From Actinomycetes bacterium (GTDB lineage Bacteria > Actinomycetota > Acidimicrobiia > Acidimicrobiales > RAAP-2): a stretch of DNA of 40,156 bases. Shown here one piece after another: positions 24,106 to 32,389 of this stretch (its first letter is position 1; each line of letters begins with the position of its first letter). The DNA lies in the NCBI GenBank assembly GCA_021793395.1, contig JAJYSU010000016.1:1-40156 (forward strand), read 5' to 3'. The notes below the pieces were generated by a model. The model saw only the letters and a program-made list of their open reading frames with translations, did not search any database and was not told the origin of the DNA. The translations under genes were made by a program, and so were the position numbers.

Positions 24106-26025
24106 TTAGGACCGACGAGACCCGACGGGCTGTCCCACGTGACCCACGCGCCCACCGACGAGCGCGACCGCCAGCGCTCCCACCTCACGGCTCTGGTCAG
24201 CCTCGAAGCGAAGACTGACCAGCACGCCACCGTCGCCCACGCTCTGACGCGAACGCTCCACCGCGTGAATCCTCGTCTCCCCCTCCCCCGATACAGCGAC
24301 GACCAGCACGTGGGGTCCCACCGGTGGTGGCGTCGTGCAGCGAACGAGCGCACCGCCCACCGACACGTCGACCAACTCGCCGTCGCACTCGTCGAGGCGA
24401 ACTCGACCACGGACGCGTACGCGCACCGCGCTGCGGCGATCGGTCGCGAAACGCTCTGATCGAATTCGACCGAGGGCCGCCACGAGTAACCCCCCGTTGA
24501 CGAGCGCCCAGAGCGCGGCACCGTCGGCCGTCCAGGACACCGTGTACGCCACGGGTGTCATCCCCGCGAATGTCAGCACGTAGAACACCAGCGCCACCGC
24601 CGTCAGTCCCAGAAGCAGCCACAGTAGCCACGGCGCCGACGTGCGCTGGCGCTCGTTCGCACCCGCCTTGGGGGTCACGGCGAAGTGCCGCACGCCGGGG
24701 CGCAAGTGGTAGAGGGTCGCCGTGATGATCGCCTGCATTCGCACTAATTCGAACACCGCGGCCAGACCCTGTGGCGCGTAGCCTCGCGAGAGTTGGGCCA
24801 GAGCGTGACGTTGGACGAGGAAGGTCACGACGAAGGCCAGCGTGAAGACCACGAAGGGTGCGCGAATCGGCACGGCGCCGCTCACGAGTACCACCAGGGG
24901 AACCACGACGTACCCGAGTGATCGCCACGCGTCGAACCACCCGAGAATCGTTGCCGCGTACGCCACCCGTTGTGCGGGTCGTAAACCCGGGGCGGTGAGC
25001 GGATGATCGACTCGCAACAACTGCATCGCACCGGTACCCCACCGCAGGCGCTGAGCCTGATACTGATCAGCGTCTCGAGCCGCCAGCCCGCGAGCAAGAA
25101 CCTCATTGTGGTAGACACTTCGCCACCCGCGACGGTGGAGGCGAAGTGTGGTGTGGATGTCCTCGGTGAGGGTCTCGGCGGCCACTCCTCCCACCTCGCG
25201 CAGGGCCGACACCCGCAACAGCGCGTTGGTCCCACACCAGAACGCCGCGCCCCATCGATTCTTGCCGGGTTGAATCGCGCGGTAGAAGAGTCGCTGCTCG
25301 TTAAAGGGAACGACTCGCCGCTCGCGCCACAGCCACGAGCGATTGCGGTCATTCTCGAAGGAGTCCAGATTGTAGAAGTCCTGAGGTGTCTGTACCAGAG
25401 CGACGCGAGGATCCGCGAAGTAACCCAACGTATGGGTGAGAAAATCGGAACTTACGATGTGGTCCGCATCGAGCACCGCGACCACGTCAGCGTTGACGTG
25501 CGCGAGGGCGTCGTTAAGGTTGCCGGCCTTGGCGCCCTCGTGCGACGTTCGTGCGTGATAGATCGCTCCGAAAGTTTTCGCCAGCTCACGAACCCACTCG
25601 CGCTCGCCGTCGTCGAGCACCCACGTCTCGTGCGCCGGTTCCACGGTCACCGCGGCGGCGATCGTGGGCAAAAGCACCTCGCGCGGCTCATCGTAGGTAG
25701 TGATGAGAACCGCGACACGCATCTCGGTCGTCACGACGGGCGGCGGAGGTGTCACGGCGTCCAGGTCCCACAGTGAAAACGTGTACAGACCGAGACTCAG
25801 TACTGCGTGCAACTCAAGGAGCCAGAGAGGTACGGCGATCCACCACGTGCCCATCGTCCACCCGACGCGCCAGATCAGATACGCCACGCTGACAACGAGG
25901 GCGATCAGCGCCGCGACGTGCACGGCACGCAACCGCGTACGCGACTCCGCCGCGACCACGTTCGCGACGTCGCCTCCGACGAACGGTGAAGAACGCTGAC
26001 TACCCCGTGCCGGTCTCACGGGCAC
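24106..26025 (-). CDS. BcsA-like processive glycosyltransferase with PilZ domain
   Basis: 639 aa membrane GT2 enzyme. Two N-terminal helices (residues about 33-80), then the catalytic domain with KAGNLN, the DADH motif, FWCGTNALLR, TEDIH and QAQRLRW; these are the D, D, D/TED and QxxRW residues of cellulose-synthase-type enzymes. Further membrane helices follow, with the gating-loop motif FAVTPK (FxVTxK). The C-terminal PilZ domain (about 530-620) retains RRSAVR and DVSVGGA, the RxxxR and DxSxxG contacts for cyclic di-GMP. So polymer synthesis is probably activated by c-di-GMP. GTG 26025. No BcsB, BcsC or cellulase neighbour; product unknown. Confidence 0.9.
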   Translation of the reverse strand: MPVRPARGSQRSSPFVGGDVANVVAAESRTRLRAVHVAALIALVVSVAYLIWRVGWTMGTWWIAVPLWLLELHAVLSLGLYTFSLWDLDAVTPPPPVVTTEMRVAVLITTYDEPREVLLPTIAAAVTVEPAHETWVLDDGEREWVRELAKTFGAIYHARTSHEGAKAGNLNDALAHVNADVVAVLDADHIVSSDFLTHTLGYFADPRVALVQTPQDFYNLDSFENDRNRSWLWRERRVVPFNEQRLFYRAIQPGKNRWGAAFWCGTNALLRVSALREVGGVAAETLTEDIHTTLRLHRRGWRSVYHNEVLARGLAARDADQYQAQRLRWGTGAMQLLRVDHPLTAPGLRPAQRVAYAATILGWFDAWRSLGYVVVPLVVLVSGAVPIRAPFVVFTLAFVVTFLVQRHALAQLSRGYAPQGLAAVFELVRMQAIITATLYHLRPGVRHFAVTPKAGANERQRTSAPWLLWLLLGLTAVALVFYVLTFAGMTPVAYTVSWTADGAALWALVNGGLLVAALGRIRSERFATDRRSAVRVRVRGRVRLDECDGELVDVSVGGALVRCTTPPPVGPHVLVVAVSGEGETRIHAVERSRQSVGDGGVLVSLRFEADQSREVGALAVALVGGRVGHVGQPVGSRRS

Positions 26026-26369
26026 CGACGGCTCACGAGAGTCATGTCACCATTGTCACGGTGCCATCACCACACGACGACACCGCACACCCACGTCACC
26101 CACAACGCCACGCCGCGCGATGATCGGCGTGCGTATGCCTCGTACCGGTCGCTCGTCCGCGTCCCACTCACTGACGATGGCTGGCGCGTCACCCCCTGAC
26201 GATGCCCCATACCCACGGCGCGTCACACCCACGGAACGCCACGGTGTGGCGATCGCCACGGCGACCACCAGTAATCTCGATCCGTGCGAACTAGACCCCC
26301 ACGACTCGTGATGCCGCGAACGCGGCGACAGGTGGCGCAACGCCGTGGGCGACGTGACAGTTGGCTTCC
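26026..26369. other. Divergent non-coding region before the second exporter
   Basis: 344 bp between the divergent PilZ glycosyltransferase and exporter genes, with no supportable gene. It holds a perfect 14-bp palindrome gtggcgatcgccac at 26246-26259, about 110 bp upstream of the exporter start, which could be an operator; a single copy of that size can also arise by chance. Promoters for both genes should lie in this stretch. Confidence 0.3.
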
Positions 26370-27812
26370 GTGACGCGACGCCGACGGCTTGGAATACTGG
26401 CCATTTGCTGTACCAGTCTGTTCATCGTCTTCATCGACAACACGATCGTGAACGTGGCGCTGCCCTCGATCGGACGTGACTTTCACACGACGCTGCCCGA
26501 CCTCAAGTGGATCGTGGACGGCTACACGCTCGTATTGGCGAGCCTCTTCATGCTGTCCGGATCGACGGCCGACCGCTTAGGTCGTCGACGAGTCTTCATG
26601 GTGGGCCTCGCGCTCTTCGTCCTCGGTTCACTCGCCTGCAGTCTCGCGCCGAGCCTCACGTGGCTCGTGACATTCCGCATGCTGCAAGCCATCGGTGGTT
26701 CAATGTTGAACCCCGTGGCGATGTCGATCATCCGCAACACGTTCGATGATGAGCGCGAGCGGGCTCGGGCCATCGGCATCTGGGGAGCCGTGACCGGAAT
26801 TGCCCTCGCCCTTGGACCGATCCTGGGCGGACTACTGGTTCAGAGCGTCGGATGGCGCTCGATCTTCTGGGTCAATATCCCTATCGGAGTCGGTGCCTTC
26901 ATCCTGACGGGGGCCTACATTCCCGAATCACGCGCCCTCACACCGCGTCGACTTGACCCTATTGGTCAACTGCTCGTCACCCTTATCCTCGCCAGCACGA
27001 CGTACGCGATCATTGAGGGCCCGGGCCTCGGCTGGTCGTCGCGTGAGATCCTCGGACTCTTCGTGGTGGCCGCCGTTGGGCTCGCCGCCCTCGTACCCTA
27101 CGAACTCCATCGCCACGACGCACTCGTCGAGGTCCACTTCTTCAAGAGTGTCCCCTTCTCCGGGGCGACGCTCATCGCCGTCGCAGCCTTCTTCGCCTTT
27201 GGTGGCTTTCTGTTCTTGAACACGCTCTACCTGCAGGACACGCGGGGTCTCTCGGCACTCGCCGCCGGGCTCGACACGCTGCCCATGGCCGGAGCGATGG
27301 CGCTCTTCTCTTCCCTTTCCGGTCGTCTGGTCGCCCGGTTCGGCGCTCGGCCGTCGCTGATGTTGGCCGGAATGGCTATGGGCGTGGGAAGTTACCTCCT
27401 CACCTCGCTCTCGCCCACCACGTCCTTTACCCACCTCTTCGTCGCCTACGTGATCTTCGGAGTCGGCTTCGGCACGGTCAACGCACCGATCACCAACACC
27501 GCGGTCTCAGGAATGCCGGCCAGCCAGGCGGGCGTGGCGTCAGCCATCGCCTCCACCAGCCGTCAGATCGGTCAGACCCTGGGCGTCGGCATCGTCGGTT
27601 CGGCCATCGCGGTAGGACTCAGCGGGAACAACCTGGCGCGACACTTCGCCACGATGACCCACCAGGATTGGTGGCTCCTGAGCGCCTGCGGAGGGCTGGT
27701 CCTCCTCCTCGGCTTTGTGAGTACGTCGACGTGGGCGTTGGGTACGGCGTACCGCACGTCTCTGCGAATGGACGTCGCCGGCGAAAGTCCCGCCCTCACC
27801 GGCGCTCCCTAA
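26370..27812 (+). CDS. MFS drug exporter, DHA2 (EmrB/QacA) family
   Basis: 480 aa from GTG 26370; a TTG three codons upstream (26361) is an alternative. About 14 TM helices. Seen: FIVFIDNTIVNVALPSIGRDF in TM1, SGSTADRLGRRRVFMVG (motif A), and ALGPILGGLLVQSVGWRSIFWVNIP (motif C with the typical antiporter WRxIFxxNxP). Same family as the gene at 4009 but a separate paralogue, on the opposite strand and with a different C-terminus. It probably exports drugs or lipids with proton exchange. Two hairpins follow before the convergent cold-shock gene. Confidence 0.9.
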   Translation: MTRRRRLGILAICCTSLFIVFIDNTIVNVALPSIGRDFHTTLPDLKWIVDGYTLVLASLFMLSGSTADRLGRRRVFMVGLALFVLGSLACSLAPSLTWLVTFRMLQAIGGSMLNPVAMSIIRNTFDDERERARAIGIWGAVTGIALALGPILGGLLVQSVGWRSIFWVNIPIGVGAFILTGAYIPESRALTPRRLDPIGQLLVTLILASTTYAIIEGPGLGWSSREILGLFVVAAVGLAALVPYELHRHDALVEVHFFKSVPFSGATLIAVAAFFAFGGFLFLNTLYLQDTRGLSALAAGLDTLPMAGAMALFSSLSGRLVARFGARPSLMLAGMAMGVGSYLLTSLSPTTSFTHLFVAYVIFGVGFGTVNAPITNTAVSGMPASQAGVASAIASTSRQIGQTLGVGIVGSAIAVGLSGNNLARHFATMTHQDWWLLSACGGLVLLLGFVSTSTWALGTAYRTSLRMDVAGESPALTGAP

Positions 27813-27934
27813 CCACGTCGACGACGCGCTGTCGCGACGCCTTTGCGTCGACGGCTACGCCCGATGATCATCCACTGATCACGTCACTGTCGATCGTCCG
27901 CCGTGTCACCCCGCCGTCGCATCATCCAGCCCGC

Positions 27935-27958
27935 TCGCCCCGTTGATCAACGGGGCGA
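27935..27958. terminator. Perfect 24-bp palindrome downstream of the exporter
   Basis: The 24-bp sequence at 27935-27958 is a perfect self-complement with arms tcgccccgttga / tcaacggggcga and would fold into a stable hairpin or bind a dimeric protein. It begins 123 bp after the exporter stop and is not followed by a T-run. Terminator is the simplest reading; an operator is the alternative. Confidence 0.45.
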
Positions 27959-28030
27959 CCCGTCACGCGCTATCACCGTCGCGCGACGTGAACGGTACGG
28001 CTCCCACACTATTTCGCGATAGACCGAGCA

Positions 28031-28073
28031 ATGCCGACGTGTGACGCCCCGAAAGGACGTAACACGTCGGCAT
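28031..28073. terminator. Long two-part hairpin between exporter and cold-shock gene
   Basis: Arms of 12 bp (atgccgacgtgt at 28031-28042 and acacgtcggcat at 28062-28073) are perfectly complementary; inside them, after a single mismatch, another 6-bp stem with one G-T pair closes on a five-base loop. The full stem-loop lies 71 bp after the stop of the cold-shock gene and 219 bp after the exporter stop, so it may end transcription in both directions. No T-run follows. The rest of 27813-28143 is without a gene. Confidence 0.5.
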
Positions 28074-28143
28074 CTCTCACATCGAATGGACCAGCTGCTC
28101 GGTAATCGTGCAGACCTTGACCACTCAGACCGCGTAGCGGGAA

Positions 28144-28350
28144 CTACACCGCTCGAACGTTAAGTGCTTCCTCACCCTTCTTGCCGGGAGCGACGTCGAA
28201 TTCGACCTTCTGACCCTCGTCAAGGCTCTTGTAGCCGTCGCCTTGAATATTGGAGAAATGTACGAAGACGTCATCACCCTGCTCACGCGAGATGAAGCCG
28301 AATCCCTTTTCCGCATTGAAAAACTTCACTGTACCGTATGCCACGAACAC
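28144..28350 (-). CDS. Cold-shock protein, CspA family
   Basis: 68 aa, single OB-fold RNA chaperone. RNP1 KGFGFI and RNP2 VFVHF are both intact, and [16 protein letters not shown] plus the acidic EGQKVEFDV region are typical. The start is GTG 28350, or GTG 28344 giving VAYGTVKFF, which resembles the common MA-x-GTVKWF N-terminus better. Single gene with a long AT-rich upstream stretch (28351-28644, about 290 bp, no gene seen), consistent with a long 5' leader as known for cspA genes; no specific cold box could be read. Confidence 0.95.
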   Translation of the reverse strand: MFVAYGTVKFFNAEKGFGFISREQGDDVFVHFSNIQGDGYKSLDEGQKVEFDVAPGKKGEEALNVRAV

Positions 28351-28644
28351 TCAATTCTCTGAACGACAGACCAACCATTTCGGTCTCCTCGCGTCACCAA
28401 GCGTACTCGGCCCCGCCACCTCGAACGAAGAAAATTACTCGACCTACCCGCGGCACTCCACTGTTGTACTCGGGCGCTCTCGAGTGACGAGTTCTCGACT
28501 CTTGCCACGACCGTGATCGTGGCACACGACGCGTGACCTGGGCCTTGCGGCTGCTCTCGCCAAGCTCGACGCTGACGGAGATGGCCACATCACGACGAGT
28601 AAGGGCGAGCTCGCACGTGACCATCGCGCACGCCCAGGACGTCG

Positions 28645-29357
28645 ACGATCGCCGGCACGGCTTCGCCAATCGGTGACGAAGTGTTCCCACTCAGCACTGC
28701 GGTGTACGCGAACCGCACGGGCGGCGCCACTGCAGTGGGCGTGCTCGCGGTCGCGCGCTACCTGGCTATCGCCATCGTCGCTCCGTTGACGTCCACCTTG
28801 GCCGATCAGTACAGTCGCAAGCGCGTCATGATCGCGTCGGACCTGGTGCGCATGGTGCTGGTCGCTCCCGCCGCGATGCTCGTCGCCGTCCACACGGCGA
28901 AGTGGTACGTGTACCTGCTCGTCATCGCGGTGGGCGTGGCGGGGGCGGCGTTCCGTCCAGCCCCAGCGGCGATCCTCCCGTCCCTGTAGCGAGACCCCGA
29001 CGAGCTCGCCGATCCAACGTGGTGTCGAGCACCATCGAAAGCGTGGGCTTCTTCGCGAGACCGGCCGTCGCCGGCTTTCTCCTGGCGTACGCCAACATCA
29101 CCACCGCCTTCGTCTTCGACGCCGCGACCTTCATCTGGTCGGTGCTCTTCGTCGCGACGGTGACCCCGCTCGCCGCGACGGACCAGTCACCCGAGATGAA
29201 CGCACTACTCTCCTCGAACACGACTCTCGAGGGCGCGGCCGAACCATTCTTCACTCGGTCGATGCGGGGCTCCCGCGCCATACGCGGCGACCGTAACGTA
29301 CGCTCGCGGGTTGAATCCGCCATCGCGTTGTCTCAACGCGACTACTTCACCTCCTGA
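28645..29357 (+). pseudogene. Degraded MFS transporter
   Basis: The frame open at 28681 reads GDEVFPLSTAVYANRTGG, VARYLAIAIVAPLTSTLADQYSRKRVM and on to AAILPSL, which matches the N-terminal half of MFS-3 type exporters, and the match starts with IAGTASPIGDE before the first start codon. A TAG stop at 28987-28989 interrupts it, and the homology resumes in another frame with NVVSSTIESVGFF, ANITTAFVFDAATFIWSVL and GSRAIRGDRNVRS. The C-terminal half of the protein is absent. So at least one nonsense change, one frameshift and two end truncations are present. It is on the edge of the decayed island. Confidence 0.8.
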
Positions 29358-29439
29358 AAGAGTGCGCACGGCCTCTTTGCCTCCGAGGTCGTCAAAGCGT
29401 GGAGAAGACCGTCGTCACCGTCAACCTATGGACAGAATC

Positions 29440-29603
29440 TTACTGACTCGCGTCGTAGCCGAGCTGGCTGGACGCCCATTGAACCGCCCCGTGAGCGCGA
29501 CCGAGCTCGTTACGCGATGTACGCACGAGCCGGGCCGCCTGGGCCCTCTCATCGGGCGTGTAGCGGTACACCGTGGACGTGCCGGCGGTTGTTTCCTGGC
29601 CAT
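29440..29603 (-). pseudogene. Remnant of IS3-family transposase OrfA
   Basis: Minus-strand sequence from ATG 29603 begins MARKQ and, after a one-base frameshift near 29585, reads STVYRYTPDERAQAARLVRT and NELGRAHGAVQWASSQLGYD before a TAA at 29440-29442. This is the helix-turn-helix start of an IS3 OrfA protein (TPDERA...VRLVR...LG pattern). The 164-bp length is not a multiple of three and no orfB follows, so it is a small dead fragment. The surrounding 29358-29440 contains nothing readable. Confidence 0.6.
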
Positions 29604-29670
29604 GACTTCACCCCCGTCTCCATAGCAAGGAGTCTCCAACATTTCCAGGGCGGTTCATAGTTCTTCGGCA

Positions 29671-30288
29671 CTACCTATCTCCCTTCCCGAACAGGTGCCG
29701 CTCTTTGTTCAAGGCTCGCCAGAGACCCTGCCTATTGTCGGTCGGAGACTGATCAGAATCTTCAGTCGCGCCCTCATTCGAAATATCTGATACTTCAGCG
29801 ATCGGTAGCTGCGTCGCACTCGCTGTCCGCTCTTGAGAATCACGGAGATTTTGAGGATTGGAACCCGTCGCGACCGTCGACATTCCGCTGGGCCGATGGC
29901 TCTGTTGCCACGTTCCGCTGCCGGGCGCTTCTCGATAATCAGTTGAGCGAGCTGAGGCCACCTCAGCAAGGATCCCTAGTGCGGCCAGTTCCTGACGATC
30001 AAATACTGAGATCAACATGGTGAAGATGTGACCCAACGCGAAGAGAACGAGCGCGAAGAGAAGACCAACGATTAGATACACCCAAGTAAAGAAGGTGTCG
30101 ATACCTGAGAACGGTGAAGCGGCGGCTCCCGGGTGCGTCTCATAGATGACGTAGAACGTAAGTCCAACGGCAACGACAGACAGGAACTTCAGGATGACGG
30201 CAAGAGTTGCTGACACGTCTCGAACCAGTTCCTGCTCCCTACGTACCATGAACTCTGAACCATCAATTGGGGCACCTACACTTCTCAT
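29671..30288 (-). CDS. Two-helix membrane protein in the tRNA-Val island
   Basis: 205 aa, unknown. ATG 30288 overlaps the stop of the decayed integrase frame (ATGA), so they once formed an operon. Residues about 30-50 (LAVILKFLSVVAVGLTFYVIY) and 65-93 (FFTWVYLIVGLLFALVLFALG) are membrane helices; the remaining C-terminal 110 residues are polar, rich in Ser, Asp, Asn and Gln, probably cytoplasmic and disordered. Base composition is visibly more AT-rich than the flanks, in keeping with acquired DNA. Whether it is still expressed is uncertain. An internal ATG at 30249 is another start option. Confidence 0.6.
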   Translation of the reverse strand: MRSVGAPIDGSEFMVRREQELVRDVSATLAVILKFLSVVAVGLTFYVIYETHPGAAASPFSGIDTFFTWVYLIVGLLFALVLFALGHIFTMLISVFDRQELAALGILAEVASARSTDYREAPGSGTWQQSHRPSGMSTVATGSNPQNLRDSQERTASATQLPIAEVSDISNEGATEDSDQSPTDNRQGLWRALNKERHLFGKGDR

Positions 30289-31405
30289 AGCGTCTCACCC
30301 ATCGCCTCGGCAGCGACCTGTCGATCAGGTGCCAGAATCTAACCATAGGCGTCGGCAATCATACGAATTGACGAGTGACCCACAAGGTCACTCACTACCA
30401 GAATTTTTACTCCCTAGGCGAGAATCAGGCTTACAGTCGAGTGGCGAGGTTCATGACGGTTTCATGCACCAAGTCCAGTCCTCTTACGAATCCCTTGAAA
30501 CTCTCTGTGGAGATTGCATGGATCATCGGAGTTCCTAATCTGGACGTGGACATATAGCCCGTGTTCTGCCGCGCCTCGCCCAGGGTGATTCCTTCCTGTT
30601 CCTGGAGGGTTCAATGAGTCCGACACTGTTCAATCATCGCATTCGGCAGATTGACGGCTCTTCGGTGTCTTGGTGCCCTTCGCGAAGAGGACGCCATCCT
30701 CTCGAACAAGGCCTCCGTGCAAAGATGATCTTAGACTCCTCGTCGAGGTCCTTTCACTGCGGGCCCAGAGCTTCGCCACGCCGAAGTCCAATTGGGAGCA
30801 TCAGAACGTAGAGGGCTTCGTTCCGGTGGCCGTGGAGGATTCCTAGGAGTTCTCGTACCTGTTCTGGAGTCAGCCTGCGCTCCTCCTCACGAAGTTACCG
30901 TGGCGCTCGGGCAAGGCTTGCGACTTTCCGAGGTACAACTTCCCAGCGGAGTCCCAGTCAAGGGCCTGCGCCAGGACCGAGCGGATCAGTCGCGCCATAG
31001 AGACCGAGAGGTGATCGTCGATCTTGCGGGCGAGGAGACTGTCTACCTCTGCTGTAGTGAGGTCGATCAGATTCCTACGCCCAACAACCGGGACGATGTG
31101 GAGAGTCGCCGTCGAGCGTTAGCTCGATGGGGCGCTGGGCGAGACCTGGTGTCGCATGATGTCATCGAGCTAACGATTAATCAACTGGCCCACGGTCATG
31201 AGGGTGTCGGGAGTCGGGAGTCGGAAGACCTTCGTCCACATAGCGACGGAGGTCGCCAAGTTTCTTCGCCACCTCAGCACGAGTTCAAGCGCTGACAACC
31301 TTACGGATGTCGCCCCTTGACGCAGTAGCCAATGGTCACCGCAGCCATCCAGCGACCATCAGACTGGCGCTGACGGCTCGAGCCTTCTCCGTTGTCTCGG
31401 TGAGT
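30285..31405 (-). pseudogene. Decayed tyrosine-recombinase (phage-type) integrase
   Basis: Translated in pieces on the minus strand this reads as one integrase: DGRWMAAVTIGY (arm-binding region, 31330-31380), TRAEVAKKLGDLRRYVDEGLPTPD (31220-31290), DLTTAEVDSLLARKI and SMARLIRSVLAQALDWDS (core-binding), LTPEQVRELLG, then ALYVLMLPIGLRRGEALG with the catalytic first Arg, then DPCNLHREFQ, HEPRHSTVSLILA with the His-x-x-Arg pair, and VSDLVGHSSIRMIADAYG. The Tyr position is in the last segment. Many stops and several frameshifts break it. The frame ends at a TGA at 30285 that overlaps the next gene's ATG. It lies beside the 3' end of tRNA-Val, the usual phage integration site. Confidence 0.85.
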
Positions 31406-31505
31406 ACTAATTGCCCCCGTCAATCCGTTGCTTACTTCGCTACCGCGGGGATCTGATAAGGGATACGTCGATGAGTTTCACAATTCCTCACCAGGTACTT
31501 CGTAG

Positions 31506-31579
31506 TGGGCCGTACAGGACTTGAACCTGTGACCCCTTGCGTGTCATGCAAGTGCGCTACCAGACTGCGCCAACGGCCC
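31506..31579 (-). tRNA. tRNA-Val (anticodon GAC)
   Basis: 74 nt, all stems pair: acceptor GGGCCGT / ACGGCCC, D arm with GCGC / GCGC, anticodon stem CTTGC / GCAAG around loop ATGACAC (anticodon GAC), T arm ACAGG / CCTGT around TTCAAGT, discriminator A. CCA is not encoded. The 3' end faces the decayed integrase, so the tRNA is the attachment site of the island to its left. I could not find the second copy of the tRNA 3' end that would mark the far end of the island. Confidence 0.95.
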
Positions 31580-31631
31580 TTGGCGAGCCACGTTACCACC
31601 TTGAGGTCCCCGCGCCTCCACGCCGCCCGCG

Positions 31632-32261
31632 TCAGCGCGGCGGCAGCAACCCGAGTTCTCGCTGGCCGGCATTGACCTGCACCACCTGCTCGATCAAGAC
31701 CTCCACCGCCGCGCGTGCGTCGCCGGCGGCGTCATGTCCGCCGGCCAACACCCCGTAGTGAGCGCAGAGGTGGGTGAGCGATCGCCGCGGTCGAACCGCG
31801 CGGCCCGGATCGATGGCGAGGTCGTTCTCAATGACGTCGATGATCCGTAGGTGAGCAGGGTCGAAGGGTGCTACGCCCTCCTCTCGCGACAGGGCCGCCG
31901 ACGTATGGCGCAGCATCGCCAGGTCGAATCGGCGCACGTTGGCCCCGACGACGAATCCTCCCTCGTCGTGAACCTGCTCCAGGAGTGCCACGGCGCGGCG
32001 TACGCCCTGCGCGACGCTGAGCACGTCGTGCGACACGCGCTTGGCCTCGAGGTCCTCTCGCGACAGTCCGTGGACCCGTCGAGCCCCCTCGCCGATCGGC
32101 CGATCGGGAACAACGAAGAAGTGCTGCGCTTCGACGGGTTGGCCGTAGCGGTAGAGGCAGAAGCCGTAGGAGATCGCCTGCTCTCTGGTCACGTCCAGCC
32201 CGGTCGTCTCGGTATCGAAGCCCAGGACCAATTCGGGCACGCGGTTCAGCGCCTTCACCAC
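31632..32261 (-). CDS. DEDDh 3'-5' exonuclease, DnaQ-like
   Basis: 209 aa from GTG 32261. The three exonuclease motifs are visible: FDTETTGLD (Exo I), ANVRRFDLAML (Exo II) and HDAAGDARA (Exo III, His-x(4)-Asp), which supply the four acidic residues and His of DEDDh enzymes. It is a free-standing exonuclease, not the polymerase III epsilon subunit with a clamp motif; similar proteins proofread or trim RNA/DNA. It follows tRNA-Val by 52 bp on the same strand. Confidence 0.9.
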   Translation of the reverse strand: MVKALNRVPELVLGFDTETTGLDVTREQAISYGFCLYRYGQPVEAQHFFVVPDRPIGEGARRVHGLSREDLEAKRVSHDVLSVAQGVRRAVALLEQVHDEGGFVVGANVRRFDLAMLRHTSAALSREEGVAPFDPAHLRIIDVIENDLAIDPGRAVRPRRSLTHLCAHYGVLAGGHDAAGDARAAVEVLIEQVVQVNAGQRELGLLPPR

Positions 32262-32389
32262 GTCACCACTCTGGTCGTCGCCTGTGTCCCCGAAGCCATA
32301 CCCGCCAAGTTATCGCCGCCTAGTTCGCGCCCGCACCTGGCGCGCACTCTCCCTCGGTCGTCGACGCGACGAGCGGTTCCGGTGTGGTT

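Noticed and set aside
30614..31295. Plus-strand open frames of 65 and 167 codons
   Set aside because: They are antisense to the decayed integrase and have no recognisable motifs.
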